DNA from: Streptomyces sp. ASQP_92
Lineage (GTDB): Bacteria > Actinomycetota > Actinomycetes > Streptomycetales > Streptomycetaceae
Direction: 5' to 3'
DNA length: 64,000 nt
Assembly (NCBI RefSeq): GCF_025399895.1
Contig: NZ_JAODUA010000009.1
Span: forward strand, 186,001 to 250,000
Shown piece after piece: positions 45,493 to 54,250 of the stretch. Position 1 is the stretch's first letter. Each line of letters opens with the position of its first letter. The position numbers and the translations under genes are program-made. The notes under the pieces were generated by a model. It did no database searches, was not told the origin of the DNA, and saw only the letters and a program-made list of their open reading frames with translations.

Positions 45493-45515
45493 CGTTTGAC
45501 GCGGCCCGTCAATCG
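45493..45515. promoter_or_regulatory. ArsR-type operator candidate 2
   Basis: CGTTTGAC and GTCAATCG, again with a 7-bp spacer, match candidate 1 except for one base. Centres of the two sites are 57 bp apart. It lies 37 bp before the small His-rich gene. Confidence 0.65.
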
Positions 45516-45552
45516 GCGCGACGCGCGGCCCGAACGGGACCACTGTGGACGC

Positions 45553-45783
45553 ATGGACGCGATGCAGCAGCACATGATCGACAGCTACCGCGCGGCACGC
45601 CTCGGCACGCCCGCGCCACCGGTGCCGGGCACCCACGACGTGGCGACCCTGCGCGGGATACGGGACCGGCGCCGCTTCGAAGCGGTCCTGGCGGGCCGTC
45701 TCGCCACCGGCCGGGTACGGGCCGCCCTGGCCCATCTGTTCGCCCCGCAGCACCACCACCGCCACCCGCCCGCCTGCCACTGA
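45553..45783 (+). CDS. Small His-rich protein, unknown function
   Basis: 76 residues. A helical middle (RGIRDRRRFEAVLAGRLA) precedes a C-terminal QHHHRHPPACH cluster of five histidines and one cysteine that could bind metal. No membrane segment or known domain. It lies divergent from the ArsR-type gene with two palindromes between; together this suggests, without proof, a metal-linked pair. The ATG lacks a good ribosome binding site. Confidence 0.6.
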   Translation: MDAMQQHMIDSYRAARLGTPAPPVPGTHDVATLRGIRDRRRFEAVLAGRLATGRVRAALAHLFAPQHHHRHPPACH

Positions 45784-45789
45784 GCGCGG

Positions 45790-45828
45790 CCCCCGCGGGA
45801 ACCCGGCCCCCGCGGGAACCCGGCCCCC
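45790..45828. repeat. Direct repeats after small His-rich gene
   Basis: Two copies of CCCCCGCGGGAACCCGG separated by one base, and a partial third. Each contains a self-complementary CCCGCGGG core. They lie in the convergent gap before the threonine-aldolase-like gene. Confidence 0.7.
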
Positions 45829-45860
45829 GGGTGAGCGCGGTCCTCGGGAGCCCCCGGGGG

Positions 45861-47063
45861 CTACGGCAGCCGGCGTACGAAGTCGGCGACCGCGGCCCGT
45901 ACGTCCTCGGCGCTCCACCGCAGGCCCGGGGCGTTCACGGTGACCTCGGTGAGGGCCAGGCCCGCCGGCCCCGAGGGGCTCGGGAACCAGCGCCGGAACA
46001 GACAGACGCCGCTCTCCTCTGCCTGCTGGAGCGCGGCCGCGCCGAGCACCTCGGCGTCGTAGGGCAGCCACACCTGGAACTGGTGGGTGTGCGGCGGCTC
46101 GGGGTGCACCCGGAACCATGGCACGCCCGCCTGCGCGAGACCCTCCCCGATCGCCTGCGCCACGACCTTGGCGTGGGCCACGTACGCGGGCAGCCGGGGC
46201 AGCTCCTTGCGCAGGCCGAGCAGCCCGGACAGGGCGGCGGGAAACTGCTGGAAGAGCTGGCCGCCGTAGCGGTGTCGCCAGGTGCGGGCCTCCGCGATCA
46301 GCGACTCGGGGCCCACCAGGACGGCGCCCGAGAGGCCGCCCAGCGTCTTGTAGAAGGACACGTACACGCTGTCCGCGAGGCCCGCGATCTCCCGCAGGGG
46401 CCTGCCGAAGTGGGCGGTGGTCTCCCAGAGCCGGGCGCCGTCGAAGTGCACCACCGCGTCCCGCTCGCGGGCCGCCTCGACCACGGCCACCAGCTCGTCC
46501 CAGCCCGGCAGGACGAAGCCCGCGTCGCGCAGCGGAAGCTCCAGCATCAGCGTGCCGAAGGGCTCCTCGAAGGTGAGCACCTCCTCCGCGTTCGGCAGCC
46601 GCGGCTCGTCGGTCGGATGGACCGTGCGCAAGCCGCTGAGCTGGGCGAAGGCCTGGCGCTCGTGCACCTCGGGGTGGGCCAGCGGGTGCAGGGCGACCGT
46701 CGGGTTCCCGGTGCGCGCCGCCCAGCAGCGCAGCGCGGCCTGCTGGGCCATGGTGCCGGTGGGGAAGAACAGACCGGCCGGAAAACCCAGCTCCTCGGCG
46801 GTGGCCCGCTCCAGCTCCGCCACCGCGCCGCTGCCGTAGAGGTCGGCGAACTCGTCCAGGTCGTACACCTCGGCGCCGTCCGCCAGGAGGGCCCTCAGAC
46901 GCTCACCGAGGGTGTGGTCGCCCGAGTGCTCGGCCAGGGTCCGTTCCGCGCCCCTGAAGACGGCCAGGCGGCGCTGGTGGGCCTGGTCCGGGGTCTCCCC
47001 GGGGCCGTCCTCGGGGGTGGGGGAGGCGGTCTGGGGGTCGGAATCCCGCTCGGTTTCTGCCAT
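45861..47063 (-). CDS. Threonine-aldolase-like PLP enzyme
   Basis: 400 residues of the beta-eliminating lyase/threonine aldolase family (fold type I). PLP-site features: FPTGTMAQQAALRCW, VVHFDGARLWE and the lysine motif VSFYKTLGGLSGAVL. An N-terminal charged extension of about 40 residues precedes the domain. It may cleave L-threonine (or allo-threonine) to glycine and acetaldehyde. No close partner gene is seen. Start ATG at 47063 lacks a clear ribosome binding site. It is divergent from the DUF2520 gene. Confidence 0.82.
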   Translation of the reverse strand: MAETERDSDPQTASPTPEDGPGETPDQAHQRRLAVFRGAERTLAEHSGDHTLGERLRALLADGAEVYDLDEFADLYGSGAVAELERATAEELGFPAGLFFPTGTMAQQAALRCWAARTGNPTVALHPLAHPEVHERQAFAQLSGLRTVHPTDEPRLPNAEEVLTFEEPFGTLMLELPLRDAGFVLPGWDELVAVVEAARERDAVVHFDGARLWETTAHFGRPLREIAGLADSVYVSFYKTLGGLSGAVLVGPESLIAEARTWRHRYGGQLFQQFPAALSGLLGLRKELPRLPAYVAHAKVVAQAIGEGLAQAGVPWFRVHPEPPHTHQFQVWLPYDAEVLGAAALQQAEESGVCLFRRWFPSPSGPAGLALTEVTVNAPGLRWSAEDVRAAVADFVRRLP

Positions 47064-47192
47064 GGCGCGATGATCGCCCACACCCTGTGGACAACCAAAG
47101 GGGTTTCCGTGCCCGGGGCGTAGCATGAGGGGCCGTTTGATTTTGGTTTGGCGTCCGGTACCCCTCGCGGACTGGAACGGAAGGCCCACCGC

Positions 47193-48116
47193 GTGAACGC
47201 ACCATCAGAGCACCGCCACGAACACTCCCCGGCGGACCGCCCCGCCCGCCTCACCGTGGGCGTCGTCGGCGCGGGCCGGGTCGGCCCCGCGCTCGCCGCC
47301 GCGCTCCAGCTGGCCGGACACCGCCCGGTCGCGGTGTCCGGGGTCTCCGACGCCTCGGTGCGCCGGGCCGCCGCCCTGCTGCCCGACGTGCCGCTGCTGC
47401 CGCCCGCCCAGGTCCTCGAGCGCGCCGAGCTGGTCCTGCTGACCGTCCCCGACGACGCCCTGCCGGGCCTGGTCGAGGGCCTCGCCGAGACCGGCGCGAT
47501 CCGGCCCGGCCAGCTCCTGGTGCACACCTCGGGGCGGTACGGCACCGCCGTCCTCGACCCCGCGCGGCGGGCCGGCGCGCTGCCCCTCGCCCTGCACCCG
47601 GCGATGACGTTCACCGGGACCGCCGTCGACGTCCAGCGCCTGGCGGGCTGCTCGTTCGGCGTGACCGCCCCCGAAGAGCTGCGCCTGGCCGCCGAGGCCC
47701 TGGTCATCGAGATGGGTGGCGAGCCCGAGTGGATCGAGGAGGCGGCCCGCCCGCTCTACCACGCGGCCCTCGCGCTCGGCGCCAACCACCTGGTCACGCT
47801 GGTCGCCCAGTCCCTGGAGGTGCTCTCCCAGGCCGGGGTCGCCCACCCCGACCGGATGCTCGGCCCGCTGCTCGGCGCGGCCCTGGACAACGCCCTGCGC
47901 TCCGGGGACGCGGCCCTGACCGGGCCGGTCGCGCGCGGCGACGCCGGCACGGTCGCCGCGCACGTGGCCGAGTTGCGCGAGCACGCCCCGGGCACGGTCG
48001 CCGGATACCTCGCGATGGCCCGTACGACCGCGGACCGCGCGCTGGCCCACGGCCTGCTCAAGCCCGAGCTCGCCCAGGACCTGCTCGGTGTGCTCGCCGA
48101 AGGAGAATCCCGATGA
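47193..48116 (+). CDS. Rossmann-fold/DUF2520 protein
   Basis: 307 residues. An N-terminal Rossmann fold ([21 protein letters not shown] in part) is followed by a DUF2520 domain, the F420-reductase-like/6-phosphogluconate-dehydrogenase-like helical half ([33 protein letters not shown]). The protein is almost always adjacent to panC in Actinobacteria, and it overlaps panC by 4 nt here (ATGA). It may act in pantothenate synthesis (ketopantoate reductase-like), but this is inference. GTG at 47193 has GGAAGG upstream. Confidence 0.88.
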   Translation: MNAPSEHRHEHSPADRPARLTVGVVGAGRVGPALAAALQLAGHRPVAVSGVSDASVRRAAALLPDVPLLPPAQVLERAELVLLTVPDDALPGLVEGLAETGAIRPGQLLVHTSGRYGTAVLDPARRAGALPLALHPAMTFTGTAVDVQRLAGCSFGVTAPEELRLAAEALVIEMGGEPEWIEEAARPLYHAALALGANHLVTLVAQSLEVLSQAGVAHPDRMLGPLLGAALDNALRSGDAALTGPVARGDAGTVAAHVAELREHAPGTVAGYLAMARTTADRALAHGLLKPELAQDLLGVLAEGESR

Positions 48117-49243
48117 CTACGCCGACGACACCGACTTCACCGACGGCATCGGCGACACCGACTTCACCGACGGCATCGGCGACACCGACTTCACCGACGG
48201 CATCGACGACCCCGACGGCATCGGGGGCATCGGCGGCATCGACGACGCCGACGGGCCGCACCGCCCTGGTGCGTACGGCCGCACAGCTCGCGGCCCTGGA
48301 GCGGACCGGGCGCCGCGCCGTGGTGATGACCATGGGCGCGCTCCACGAGGGCCACGCCACCTTGATCCGCACCGCCCGCACCCTGGCCGGGACCGCCGGG
48401 CAGGTGGTGGTCACGGTCTTCGTCAACCCGCTGCAATTCGGTGCGGGCGAGGACCTGGACCGCTATCCGCGCACCCTGGACGCGGACCGCGCGATCGCCG
48501 AACGGGAGGGCGCCGACGCGGTGTTCGCACCCTCCGTGGACGAGGTCTACCCCGGCGGCGAGCCCCAGGTGCGGGTCACCGCGGGCCCCATGGGCGAGCT
48601 CCTCGAAGGCGCCTCGCGGCCCGGCCACTTCGACGGCATGCTGACCGTCGTCGCCAAGCTGCTCCACCTCACCGCGCCCGACGTCGCCCTGTACGGACAG
48701 AAGGACGCCCAGCAGCTCGCCCTGATCCGGCGCATGGTGCGCGACCTGAACTTCCCCGTGGAGATCGTCGGCGTGCCCACCGTGCGCGAGGACGACGGGC
48801 TCGCCCTGTCCAGCCGCAACCGCTACCTCTCCCCGGCCGAGCGGTCCGCGGCCCGCGCCCTGTCGCGCGCGCTGTTCGCCGCGCGCGACCGGCTCGCCGC
48901 CGAACACGCCCTGCACGCGCGGGCCACCGCCGGCGGCGCCGTCTCGGGCCGGGCCGACGCGCTCACCGCGATCGGCGAGGCCCGCGCCGCCGCCGACGCC
49001 CACGCGGTGGCCGCGGCCGCGCCGTCGCCCGCGGCCATCAAGGCCGTCGCCCAGGGCGTCCTGGACGACGCGGCGAAGGCCGAACCCCCGGTCGTGGCCG
49101 ACTACTTGGCGCTGGTCGACCCCGCGACCTTCCGCGAGGCCCCCGAGGGATTCGCCGGGGAGGCGATCCTCGCGGTCGCCGCCCGCGTCGGCACCACGCG
49201 CCTCATCGACAACATCCCGCTCACGTTCGGAGCACCGGAATGA
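48113..49243 (+). CDS. panC: Pantothenate synthetase with Thr/Ser/Pro-rich N-terminal extension
   Basis: 376 residues; the family is usually about 280-310. The conserved enzyme begins near residue 50 with [11 protein letters not shown], then the nucleotide motif [33 protein letters not shown] and [10 protein letters not shown]. It joins pantoate and beta-alanine using ATP. The extra first ~48 residues are low complexity (TPTSPTASA repeats) made by the 27-bp minisatellite at 48128-48208. It overlaps the DUF2520 gene and nadB by 4 nt each. Confidence 0.93.
   Translation: MTTPTTPTSPTASATPTSPTASATPTSPTASTTPTASGASAASTTPTGRTALVRTAAQLAALERTGRRAVVMTMGALHEGHATLIRTARTLAGTAGQVVVTVFVNPLQFGAGEDLDRYPRTLDADRAIAEREGADAVFAPSVDEVYPGGEPQVRVTAGPMGELLEGASRPGHFDGMLTVVAKLLHLTAPDVALYGQKDAQQLALIRRMVRDLNFPVEIVGVPTVREDDGLALSSRNRYLSPAERSAARALSRALFAARDRLAAEHALHARATAGGAVSGRADALTAIGEARAAADAHAVAAAAPSPAAIKAVAQGVLDDAAKAEPPVVADYLALVDPATFREAPEGFAGEAILAVAARVGTTRLIDNIPLTFGAPE
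48128..48208 (+). repeat. 27-bp minisatellite inside panC, three copies
   Basis: Three tandem copies at 48128-48154, 48155-48181 and 48182-48208; copies 1 and 2 are identical and copy 3 differs at one base. The unit is a multiple of three and begins ACACCGACTTCACCGACGG. It keeps the panC frame open and encodes nine-residue TPTSPTASA repeats. Confidence 0.95.
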
Positions 49244-50952
49244 CAAGCACCGGAATACGCCTTGACGCCCCCGCCCCCGGCTGGGCCATCGACGCGGACG
49301 TCGTGGTGGTGGGCTCCGGCGTCGCGGGCCTGACCGCCGCGCTGCGCTGCACCGCGGCCGGCCTGGCCACGGTCGTCGTGACCAAGGCCCGCCTGGACGA
49401 CGGCTCCACGCGCTGGGCGCAGGGCGGCATAGCGGCGGCCCTCGGCGAGGGCGACACCCCCGAGCAGCACCTGGACGACACCCTGGTCGCGGGCGCCGGC
49501 CTCTGCGACGAGAACGCGGTACGCCTCCTGGTCACCGAAGGCCCGGGCGCCGTACGGCGGTTGATCGACACCGGCGCCCACTTCGACACCGACGACTCGG
49601 GCGCGATCTCGCTCACCCGCGAAGGCGGCCACCACCGCCGGCGCATCGCGCACGCGGGCGGCGACGCGACGGGCGCCGAGATCTCGCGCGCGCTCGTCGA
49701 GGCCGTCCGCACCCAGGCGGTGCGCACCATCGAGAACGCCCTGGTCCTCGACCTCCTCAAGGACGCCGAAGGACGCACCGCGGGCATCACCCTGCACGTC
49801 ATGGGCGAGGGCCAGCACGACGGCGTCGGCGCGGTCCGCGCGCCCAACGTGGTCCTCGCGACCGGCGGTATGGGCCAGGTGTTCTCGGCGACCACCAACC
49901 CGTCGGTGTCCACCGGCGACGGGGTGGCGCTCGCGCTGCGTGCCGGAGCCGAGATCTCCGACCTCGAATTCGTCCAGTTCCACCCCACGGTCCTCTTCCT
50001 CGGCGCGGACTCGGAGGGCCAGCAGCCGCTGGTCTCGGAGGCCGTACGGGGCGAGGGCGCCCACCTCGTCGACGCGTACGGCACCCGCTTCATGCTGGGG
50101 CAGCACGAGCTGGCGGAGCTCGCCCCGCGCGACATCGTCGCCAAGGCCATCACCCGCCAGATGCAGGCGCAGGACGCCGTGAACATGTACCTGGACGGCC
50201 GGCACTTCGGCGCCGAGATGTGGGAGCAGCGCTTCCCCACCATCCTGGCCGCCTGCCGCTCGCACGGCATCGACCCGGTGACCGAGCCGATCCCGGTCGC
50301 CCCGGCCGCCCACTACGCCTCTGGTGGCATCCGCACCGACCTGCGCGGCCGCACCACGGTGCCCGGCCTGTACGCGTGCGGCGAGGTCGCCTGCACCGGC
50401 GTCCACGGCGCCAACCGGCTCGCCTCCAACTCCCTGCTCGAAGGCCTGGTCTTCGCGGAGAACATCGCGGCGGACATCGCCGCGAACGGGGGCGGCGAAT
50501 CCGCGCCGGTGGCCACAACTCCCGTACCGGACACGGCAGTTGACACCAAGCCCGACGAAGGGCCGGTGCCGCTGCTCGACCCGGCCGCCCGTATCCAGAT
50601 CCAGCGCATCATGACCAACGGCGCCGGGGTGCTGCGCTCCGCCGAGAGCCTCGCCGAGGCGGCCGAGCGCCTGGAGGCGATCCGCGCCGACGAGCGCAAG
50701 GCCGCCGTGCCGGGCGTGGAGGCGTGGGAGACCACCAACCTCCTGCTCGTCGCCCGCGTCCTGGTCGCGGCGGCCGCCGCCCGCGAGGAGACCCGCGGCT
50801 GCCACTGGCGCGAGGACCGCCCCGACCGCGACGACGCGGCCTGGCGGCGCCACCTCGTGGTCCGCGTCACCCCCGGGCGGAGCCTGGACATCCGCCCCAC
50901 CCCCAGCGCCACCTTCCCCCCGACCGTCGCAGCCACCCCCCTGGAGCCGTAA
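49240..50952 (+). CDS. nadB: L-aspartate oxidase
   Basis: 570 residues, FAD-dependent. The dinucleotide motif [14 protein letters not shown] lies near residue 20. Other motifs: [22 protein letters not shown] in part, [14 protein letters not shown]-like, [11 protein letters not shown], and [26 protein letters not shown] in part. It oxidises L-aspartate to iminoaspartate, the first step of NAD synthesis, usually with quinolinate synthase. The start overlaps panC by 4 nt. nadC follows two bases after the stop. No nadA gene is in the window. Confidence 0.95.
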   Translation: MTSTGIRLDAPAPGWAIDADVVVVGSGVAGLTAALRCTAAGLATVVVTKARLDDGSTRWAQGGIAAALGEGDTPEQHLDDTLVAGAGLCDENAVRLLVTEGPGAVRRLIDTGAHFDTDDSGAISLTREGGHHRRRIAHAGGDATGAEISRALVEAVRTQAVRTIENALVLDLLKDAEGRTAGITLHVMGEGQHDGVGAVRAPNVVLATGGMGQVFSATTNPSVSTGDGVALALRAGAEISDLEFVQFHPTVLFLGADSEGQQPLVSEAVRGEGAHLVDAYGTRFMLGQHELAELAPRDIVAKAITRQMQAQDAVNMYLDGRHFGAEMWEQRFPTILAACRSHGIDPVTEPIPVAPAAHYASGGIRTDLRGRTTVPGLYACGEVACTGVHGANRLASNSLLEGLVFAENIAADIAANGGGESAPVATTPVPDTAVDTKPDEGPVPLLDPAARIQIQRIMTNGAGVLRSAESLAEAAERLEAIRADERKAAVPGVEAWETTNLLLVARVLVAAAAAREETRGCHWREDRPDRDDAAWRRHLVVRVTPGRSLDIRPTPSATFPPTVAATPLEP

Positions 50953-50954
50953 CC

Positions 50955-51983
50955 GTGAGCACGCCCGAGGAACTCCGTCCCCAGCCCGTGGACGTCCCCC
51001 TGATCCAGATCGGTGCGCCCGCGCAGGGCGGCGGCTGTGGCGACGACTGCGGCTGCGGCGGCGGCGAGGAGGTGTACGAGTGCGGGCTCGATCCCGCCCT
51101 CGCCGCGCTGCTCGCCGAGTCGGGCCTGGACCCCGTACAGGTCGAGGACATCGCCCACCTCGCCATCGAGGAGGACCTGGACGGCGGCTTCGACGTCACG
51201 TCGGCGGCCACCGTGCCCCAGGACGCCGTCGCCACCGGCGACTTCACCGCCCGCGAGGCGGGCACGGTGGCCGGTCTGCGCGTCGCCGAGGCCATCCTGT
51301 CCATCGTGTGCACCGAGGAGTTCGAGGTCGAGCGGCACGTCGCCGACGGCGACCGCGTCGAGGCCGGGCAGAAGCTGCTCAGCGTCACCACCCGCACCCG
51401 CGACCTGCTGACCGGCGAGCGCAGCGCGCTCAACCTGCTGTGCCGCCTGTCCGGCATCGCGACCGCCACCCGCGCCTGGGCGGACGCTCTGGAGGGCACG
51501 GGCGCCAAGGTCCGCGACACCCGCAAGACCACCCCGGGCCTGCGCGCCCTGGAGAAGTACGCGGTGCGCTGCGGCGGCGGCGTCAACCACCGCATGTCCC
51601 TGTCGGACGCGGCGCTGGTCAAGGACAACCACGTGGTCGCGGCCGGCGGCGTCGCCGAGGCGTTCAAGGCCGTACGTGACCGCTTCCCGGACCTCGCCAT
51701 CGAGGTCGAGGTGGACACGCTTGCCCAGGTCACCGAAGTCCTGGACGCGGGCGCCGACCTGATCCTGCTCGACAACTTCACCCCGGCCCAGACCGCCGAG
51801 GCGGTCGCCCTGGTCGCGGGCCGCGCCATGCTGGAGTCCTCGGGCCGCCTCACCCTGGCGAACGCCGCCGAGTACGCCGCGACGGGCGTCGACTACTTGG
51901 CGGTGGGCGCCCTCACGCACTCCTCGCCGATCCTGGACATCGGCCTCGACCTGCGCGAGGCCGGCCGGGAGGGCTCGGCCTGA
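50955..51983 (+). CDS. nadC: Quinolinate phosphoribosyltransferase with Cys-rich N-terminus
   Basis: 342 residues; the family is usually about 280. The enzyme part begins near residue 55 (AIEEDLDGGFDVTSAATV), with RDTRKTTPGLRALEKYAVRCGGGVNHR in part and LIEVEVD-like VEVEVDTLAQV, LLDNFTP. It converts quinolinate and PRPP to nicotinate mononucleotide. The first 50 residues hold four cysteines (28, 32, 34, 43) in CGDDCGCGGGEEVYEC. It overlaps coaX at TGATG and lies 2 bp after nadB. Confidence 0.93.
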   Translation: MSTPEELRPQPVDVPLIQIGAPAQGGGCGDDCGCGGGEEVYECGLDPALAALLAESGLDPVQVEDIAHLAIEEDLDGGFDVTSAATVPQDAVATGDFTAREAGTVAGLRVAEAILSIVCTEEFEVERHVADGDRVEAGQKLLSVTTRTRDLLTGERSALNLLCRLSGIATATRAWADALEGTGAKVRDTRKTTPGLRALEKYAVRCGGGVNHRMSLSDAALVKDNHVVAAGGVAEAFKAVRDRFPDLAIEVEVDTLAQVTEVLDAGADLILLDNFTPAQTAEAVALVAGRAMLESSGRLTLANAAEYAATGVDYLAVGALTHSSPILDIGLDLREAGREGSA

Positions 51984-52789
51984 TGCTGCTCACCATCGAC
52001 GTCGGCAACACCCATACCGTCCTCGGCCTGTTCGACGGCGAGGAGGTCATCGAGCACTGGCGGATCTCCACCGACGCCCGCCGCACCGCAGACGAGCTGG
52101 CCGTGCTGCTCAACGGCCTGATGGGCACCCACCCCATGCTGGGCGCGGAGCTCGGCGACGGCATCGAGGGCATCGCGATCTGCGCGACCGTCCCCTCGGT
52201 CCTGCACGAGCTGCGCGAGGTGACCCGCCGCTACTACGGCGACGTCCCCGCGATCCTGGTGGAGCCGGGCATCAAGACGGGGGTGCCGGTCCTGACCGAC
52301 AACCCCAAGGAGGTCGGCGCCGACCGCATCGTCAACTCCATCGCCGCCGTCGAGCTCTACGGCGGCCCGGCGATCGTCGTGGACTTCGGCACGGGCACGA
52401 CGTTCGACGCGGTGAGCGCGCGCGGTGAGTACGTGGGCGGCGTGATCGCCCCCGGCATCGAGATCTCCGTCGACGCGCTGGGCATCAAGGGCGCCCAGCT
52501 CCGCAAGATCGAGGTGGCCCGCCCCCGCTCGGTGATCGGCAAGAACACCGTCGAGGCGATGCAGTCCGGCATCGTGTACGGCTTCGCGGGCCAGGTCGAC
52601 GGCGTCGTGCGGCGCATGAAGCGCGAACTGGTCGGCCCCGACGGCGACCCGGACGACGTGACGGTCATCGCCACCGGCGGGCTCGCCCCCATGGTGCTCG
52701 GCGAGGCCGAGGAGATCGACGAGCACGAGCCCTGGCTGACCCTGATCGGCCTGCGCCTTGTGTACGAGCGGAACGTGGCGCGCTCCTGA
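51983..52789 (+). CDS. coaX: Type III pantothenate kinase
   Basis: 268 residues. Type III kinase motifs: DVGNTHTVLGLFDG near the N-terminus, DFGTGTTFDAVSARGEYVGG in part, and VGADRIVN, VIAPGIEISVDAL. It phosphorylates pantothenate in the first step of CoA synthesis. Its ATG overlaps the nadC stop. The operon DUF2520-panC-nadB-nadC-coaX so links pantothenate/CoA and NAD supply. A 9-bp-stem terminator follows. Confidence 0.94.
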   Translation: MLLTIDVGNTHTVLGLFDGEEVIEHWRISTDARRTADELAVLLNGLMGTHPMLGAELGDGIEGIAICATVPSVLHELREVTRRYYGDVPAILVEPGIKTGVPVLTDNPKEVGADRIVNSIAAVELYGGPAIVVDFGTGTTFDAVSARGEYVGGVIAPGIEISVDALGIKGAQLRKIEVARPRSVIGKNTVEAMQSGIVYGFAGQVDGVVRRMKRELVGPDGDPDDVTVIATGGLAPMVLGEAEEIDEHEPWLTLIGLRLVYERNVARS

Positions 52790-52797
52790 GACGGCGG

Positions 52798-52835
52798 CCG
52801 GGCGCGCGGGGAAAACCACCCGGCAACGCGCCCGG
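52798..52835 (+). terminator. Terminator of the panC-nadB-nadC-coaX operon
   Basis: Perfect 9-bp stem CCGGGCGCG / CGCGCCCGG with a 20-nt loop, 9 nt after the coaX stop. Confidence 0.65.
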
Positions 52836-52872
52836 CATCGGCCCATTAACCCGATTTTGTCCAATTAAGACG

Positions 52873-52878
52873 TATCGT
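52873..52878 (+). promoter_or_regulatory. Probable -10 element
   Basis: TATCGT (TANNNT) ends 6 nt before the ATG at 52885; no ribosome binding site is present. Confidence 0.45.
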
Positions 52879-52884
52879 CGCCGC

Positions 52885-53493
52885 ATGCCCACGCCATACG
52901 GATCCCGCGGTGGCATGGCGTTCGGTGCGGACGAGCTGCGTGTGCTCCGACGCGCCCTCGCCATCGCCCTCCACCCCAGCGCCGTCCAGGATGAGGACAT
53001 CAAGGACTGTCTGCGCCTGGCCGACTCGGTGGACGAGGCGGTCCGCGAGGGGGAGCGGCTGCGCGCCTTCCTCCTCGCCGACCTCGCCCGCTACCGCGAC
53101 GCGCTCCCCGGCTCCCTGCCCGGCTACACCGAGCTGCTCCAGGACGCCCTGGCGGCCGGCTACGACCCCGGACCCGACGACCTGTCCGCCCTGCGTGCCC
53201 TGCGCTCGAACCCGGTCTGCGCGGCCCTCCTGGAGCGCTGCCGCCGGATCGCCGAACGCTCCGTGCGCGACCGCCTCGCCGGGCGTGCCGTGGCCGCCGC
53301 AGCGCCACGCATCCGGCTGCTCACCCTGGTGGGCGGTGGCGCCGACCGGGACGAGAAGCCCGAGCCCAAGCCGGCCCCGGCCCGCCCGGCCCCCGCGCAC
53401 CCCGCGCCCGAGCGCCCCGTACCGAAGCCCTCCGAGGCCTTCCCGCCACGCCGACGCCCGGTGCCCCCGCCCGAGGAACGGCGCGCGGGCTAG
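52885..53493 (+). CDS. Conserved hypothetical protein with Pro-rich tail
   Basis: 202 residues. A helical domain covers residues 1-145 (DELRVLRRALAIALHP, DSVDEAVREGERLRAFLL), followed by a Pro/Ala/Glu-rich disordered tail. No motif that I recognise. Together with the next small membrane protein and the BlaI-type gene it lies in the coaX-lsr2 interval that appears conserved in Streptomyces. Probably leaderless (TATCGT 6 nt before the ATG). Confidence 0.7.
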   Translation: MPTPYGSRGGMAFGADELRVLRRALAIALHPSAVQDEDIKDCLRLADSVDEAVREGERLRAFLLADLARYRDALPGSLPGYTELLQDALAAGYDPGPDDLSALRALRSNPVCAALLERCRRIAERSVRDRLAGRAVAAAAPRIRLLTLVGGGADRDEKPEPKPAPARPAPAHPAPERPVPKPSEAFPPRRRPVPPPEERRAG

Positions 53494-53494
53494 C

Positions 53495-53500
53495 TACCCT
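53495..53500 (+). promoter_or_regulatory. Probable -10 element of small membrane protein gene
   Basis: TACCCT (TANNNT) ends 6 nt before the ATG at 53507. Confidence 0.4.
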
Positions 53501-53506
53501 GTCGGT

Positions 53507-53680
53507 ATGGACTACGTTTCCGCGCTTCTGCCCCCCGTGGTGATGGCCATCTTCTTCATCGCGCTCGTCGTGACGATCGTGAAGAGCCAGGGCGGTTCCA
53601 ACAAGGGCAAGGAGGACGCGGCCGTCGACGGCGCCCTCGCCCGCGCCGAGGCCGCACGGCAGAAGCCCGCCTCGTCCTGA
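53507..53680 (+). CDS. Small single-pass membrane protein
   Basis: 57 residues. One hydrophobic segment (LLPPVVMAIFFIALVVTIVK) is followed by a charged cytoplasmic tail with Ala/Glu/Lys residues. No known domain. The gene starts 14 bp after the upstream hypothetical gene and ends before a U-tract terminator. I infer a membrane-associated role only from topology. Confidence 0.65.
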   Translation: MDYVSALLPPVVMAIFFIALVVTIVKSQGGSNKGKEDAAVDGALARAEAARQKPASS

Positions 53681-53710
53681 CCTCCGGGCCGGGACGAGCA
53701 CCTACAACGG

Positions 53711-53748
53711 GGGCGCACGGGAACCATTTCCCGCCGTGCGCCCTTTTT
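53711..53748 (+). terminator. Classical intrinsic terminator with U-tract
   Basis: Perfect 10-bp stem GGGCGCACGG / CCGTGCGCCC, loop containing a GAA/TTC pair, followed by five T (53744-53748). It is one of the few U-tract terminators in the window. Confidence 0.85.
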
Positions 53749-53794
53749 GCTGCGCGCTAACCGCAAATGACCGGCCATTCGCGACATCTCCCAC

Positions 53795-53800
53795 TATGGT
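53795..53800 (+). promoter_or_regulatory. Probable -10 element of BlaI-type gene
   Basis: TATGGT (TANNNT) ends 6 nt before the GTG at 53807. Confidence 0.45.
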
Positions 53801-53806
53801 GCAGAT

Positions 53807-54241
53807 GTGCCCCGTCAATTGGGAGAGCTGGAAGACGCCGTCATGACCCGGGTCTGGCAGTGGAACCGTCCGGTGACCGTCCGGGAAGTCCTCGAAGACC
53901 TTCAGCAGGAACGGTCCATCGCGTACACCACCGTCATGACCGTAATGGACAATCTCCATCAGAAGGGCTGGGTCCGCAGGGAAGTCGACGGCCGGGCCTA
54001 TCGATATACGGCGGTCTCCACGCGGGCCGCGTACGCCGCCGCCCTGATGAACGAAGCGTGGTCCCAGAGCGACAACCGGGCGGCCGCACTCGTCGCGTTC
54101 TTCGGGATGATGTCGCCCGAGGAGCGCGAAGCGCTGCGCGATGCCGTGCGCATGGTGCAGGAGCCGGAACCCGAACGGGATCGCGAAGCCGAACAGGGAT
54201 CCGAAGAGGGCGATGCGCCCGGCGACAGCACGGGGCGATAG
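53807..54241 (+). CDS. BlaI/MecI/CopY-family transcriptional regulator
   Basis: 144 residues. The winged helix reads LGELEDAVMTRVWQWNRPVTVREVLEDL in part, then YTTVMTVMDNLHQKGWVRRE and the wing DGRAYRYTAVSTR. The C-terminal helix is the dimerisation part. Such repressors act on beta-lactamase, penicillin-binding or metal genes and are often cleaved by a partner sensor, but no BlaR1-like sensor is in the window. The gene is followed within 10 bp by the N-acetyltransferase gene. Confidence 0.9.
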   Translation: MPRQLGELEDAVMTRVWQWNRPVTVREVLEDLQQERSIAYTTVMTVMDNLHQKGWVRREVDGRAYRYTAVSTRAAYAAALMNEAWSQSDNRAAALVAFFGMMSPEEREALRDAVRMVQEPEPERDREAEQGSEEGDAPGDSTGR

Positions 54242-54244
54242 CGT
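54239..54244 (+). promoter_or_regulatory. Possible -10 element of N-acetyltransferase gene
   Basis: TAGCGT (TANNNT) ends 6 nt before the ATG at 54251 and overlaps the BlaI-type stop. It could be chance. Confidence 0.35.
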
Positions 54245-54250
54245 CCAGGC

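Noticed and set aside
48088-49239. Asp/Gly-rich frame upstream of nadB, with DTDFTDGIG repeats
   Set aside because: It is the alternative frame of panC and its minisatellite; the nadB domain begins only at 49240, and panC motifs lie in the other frame.
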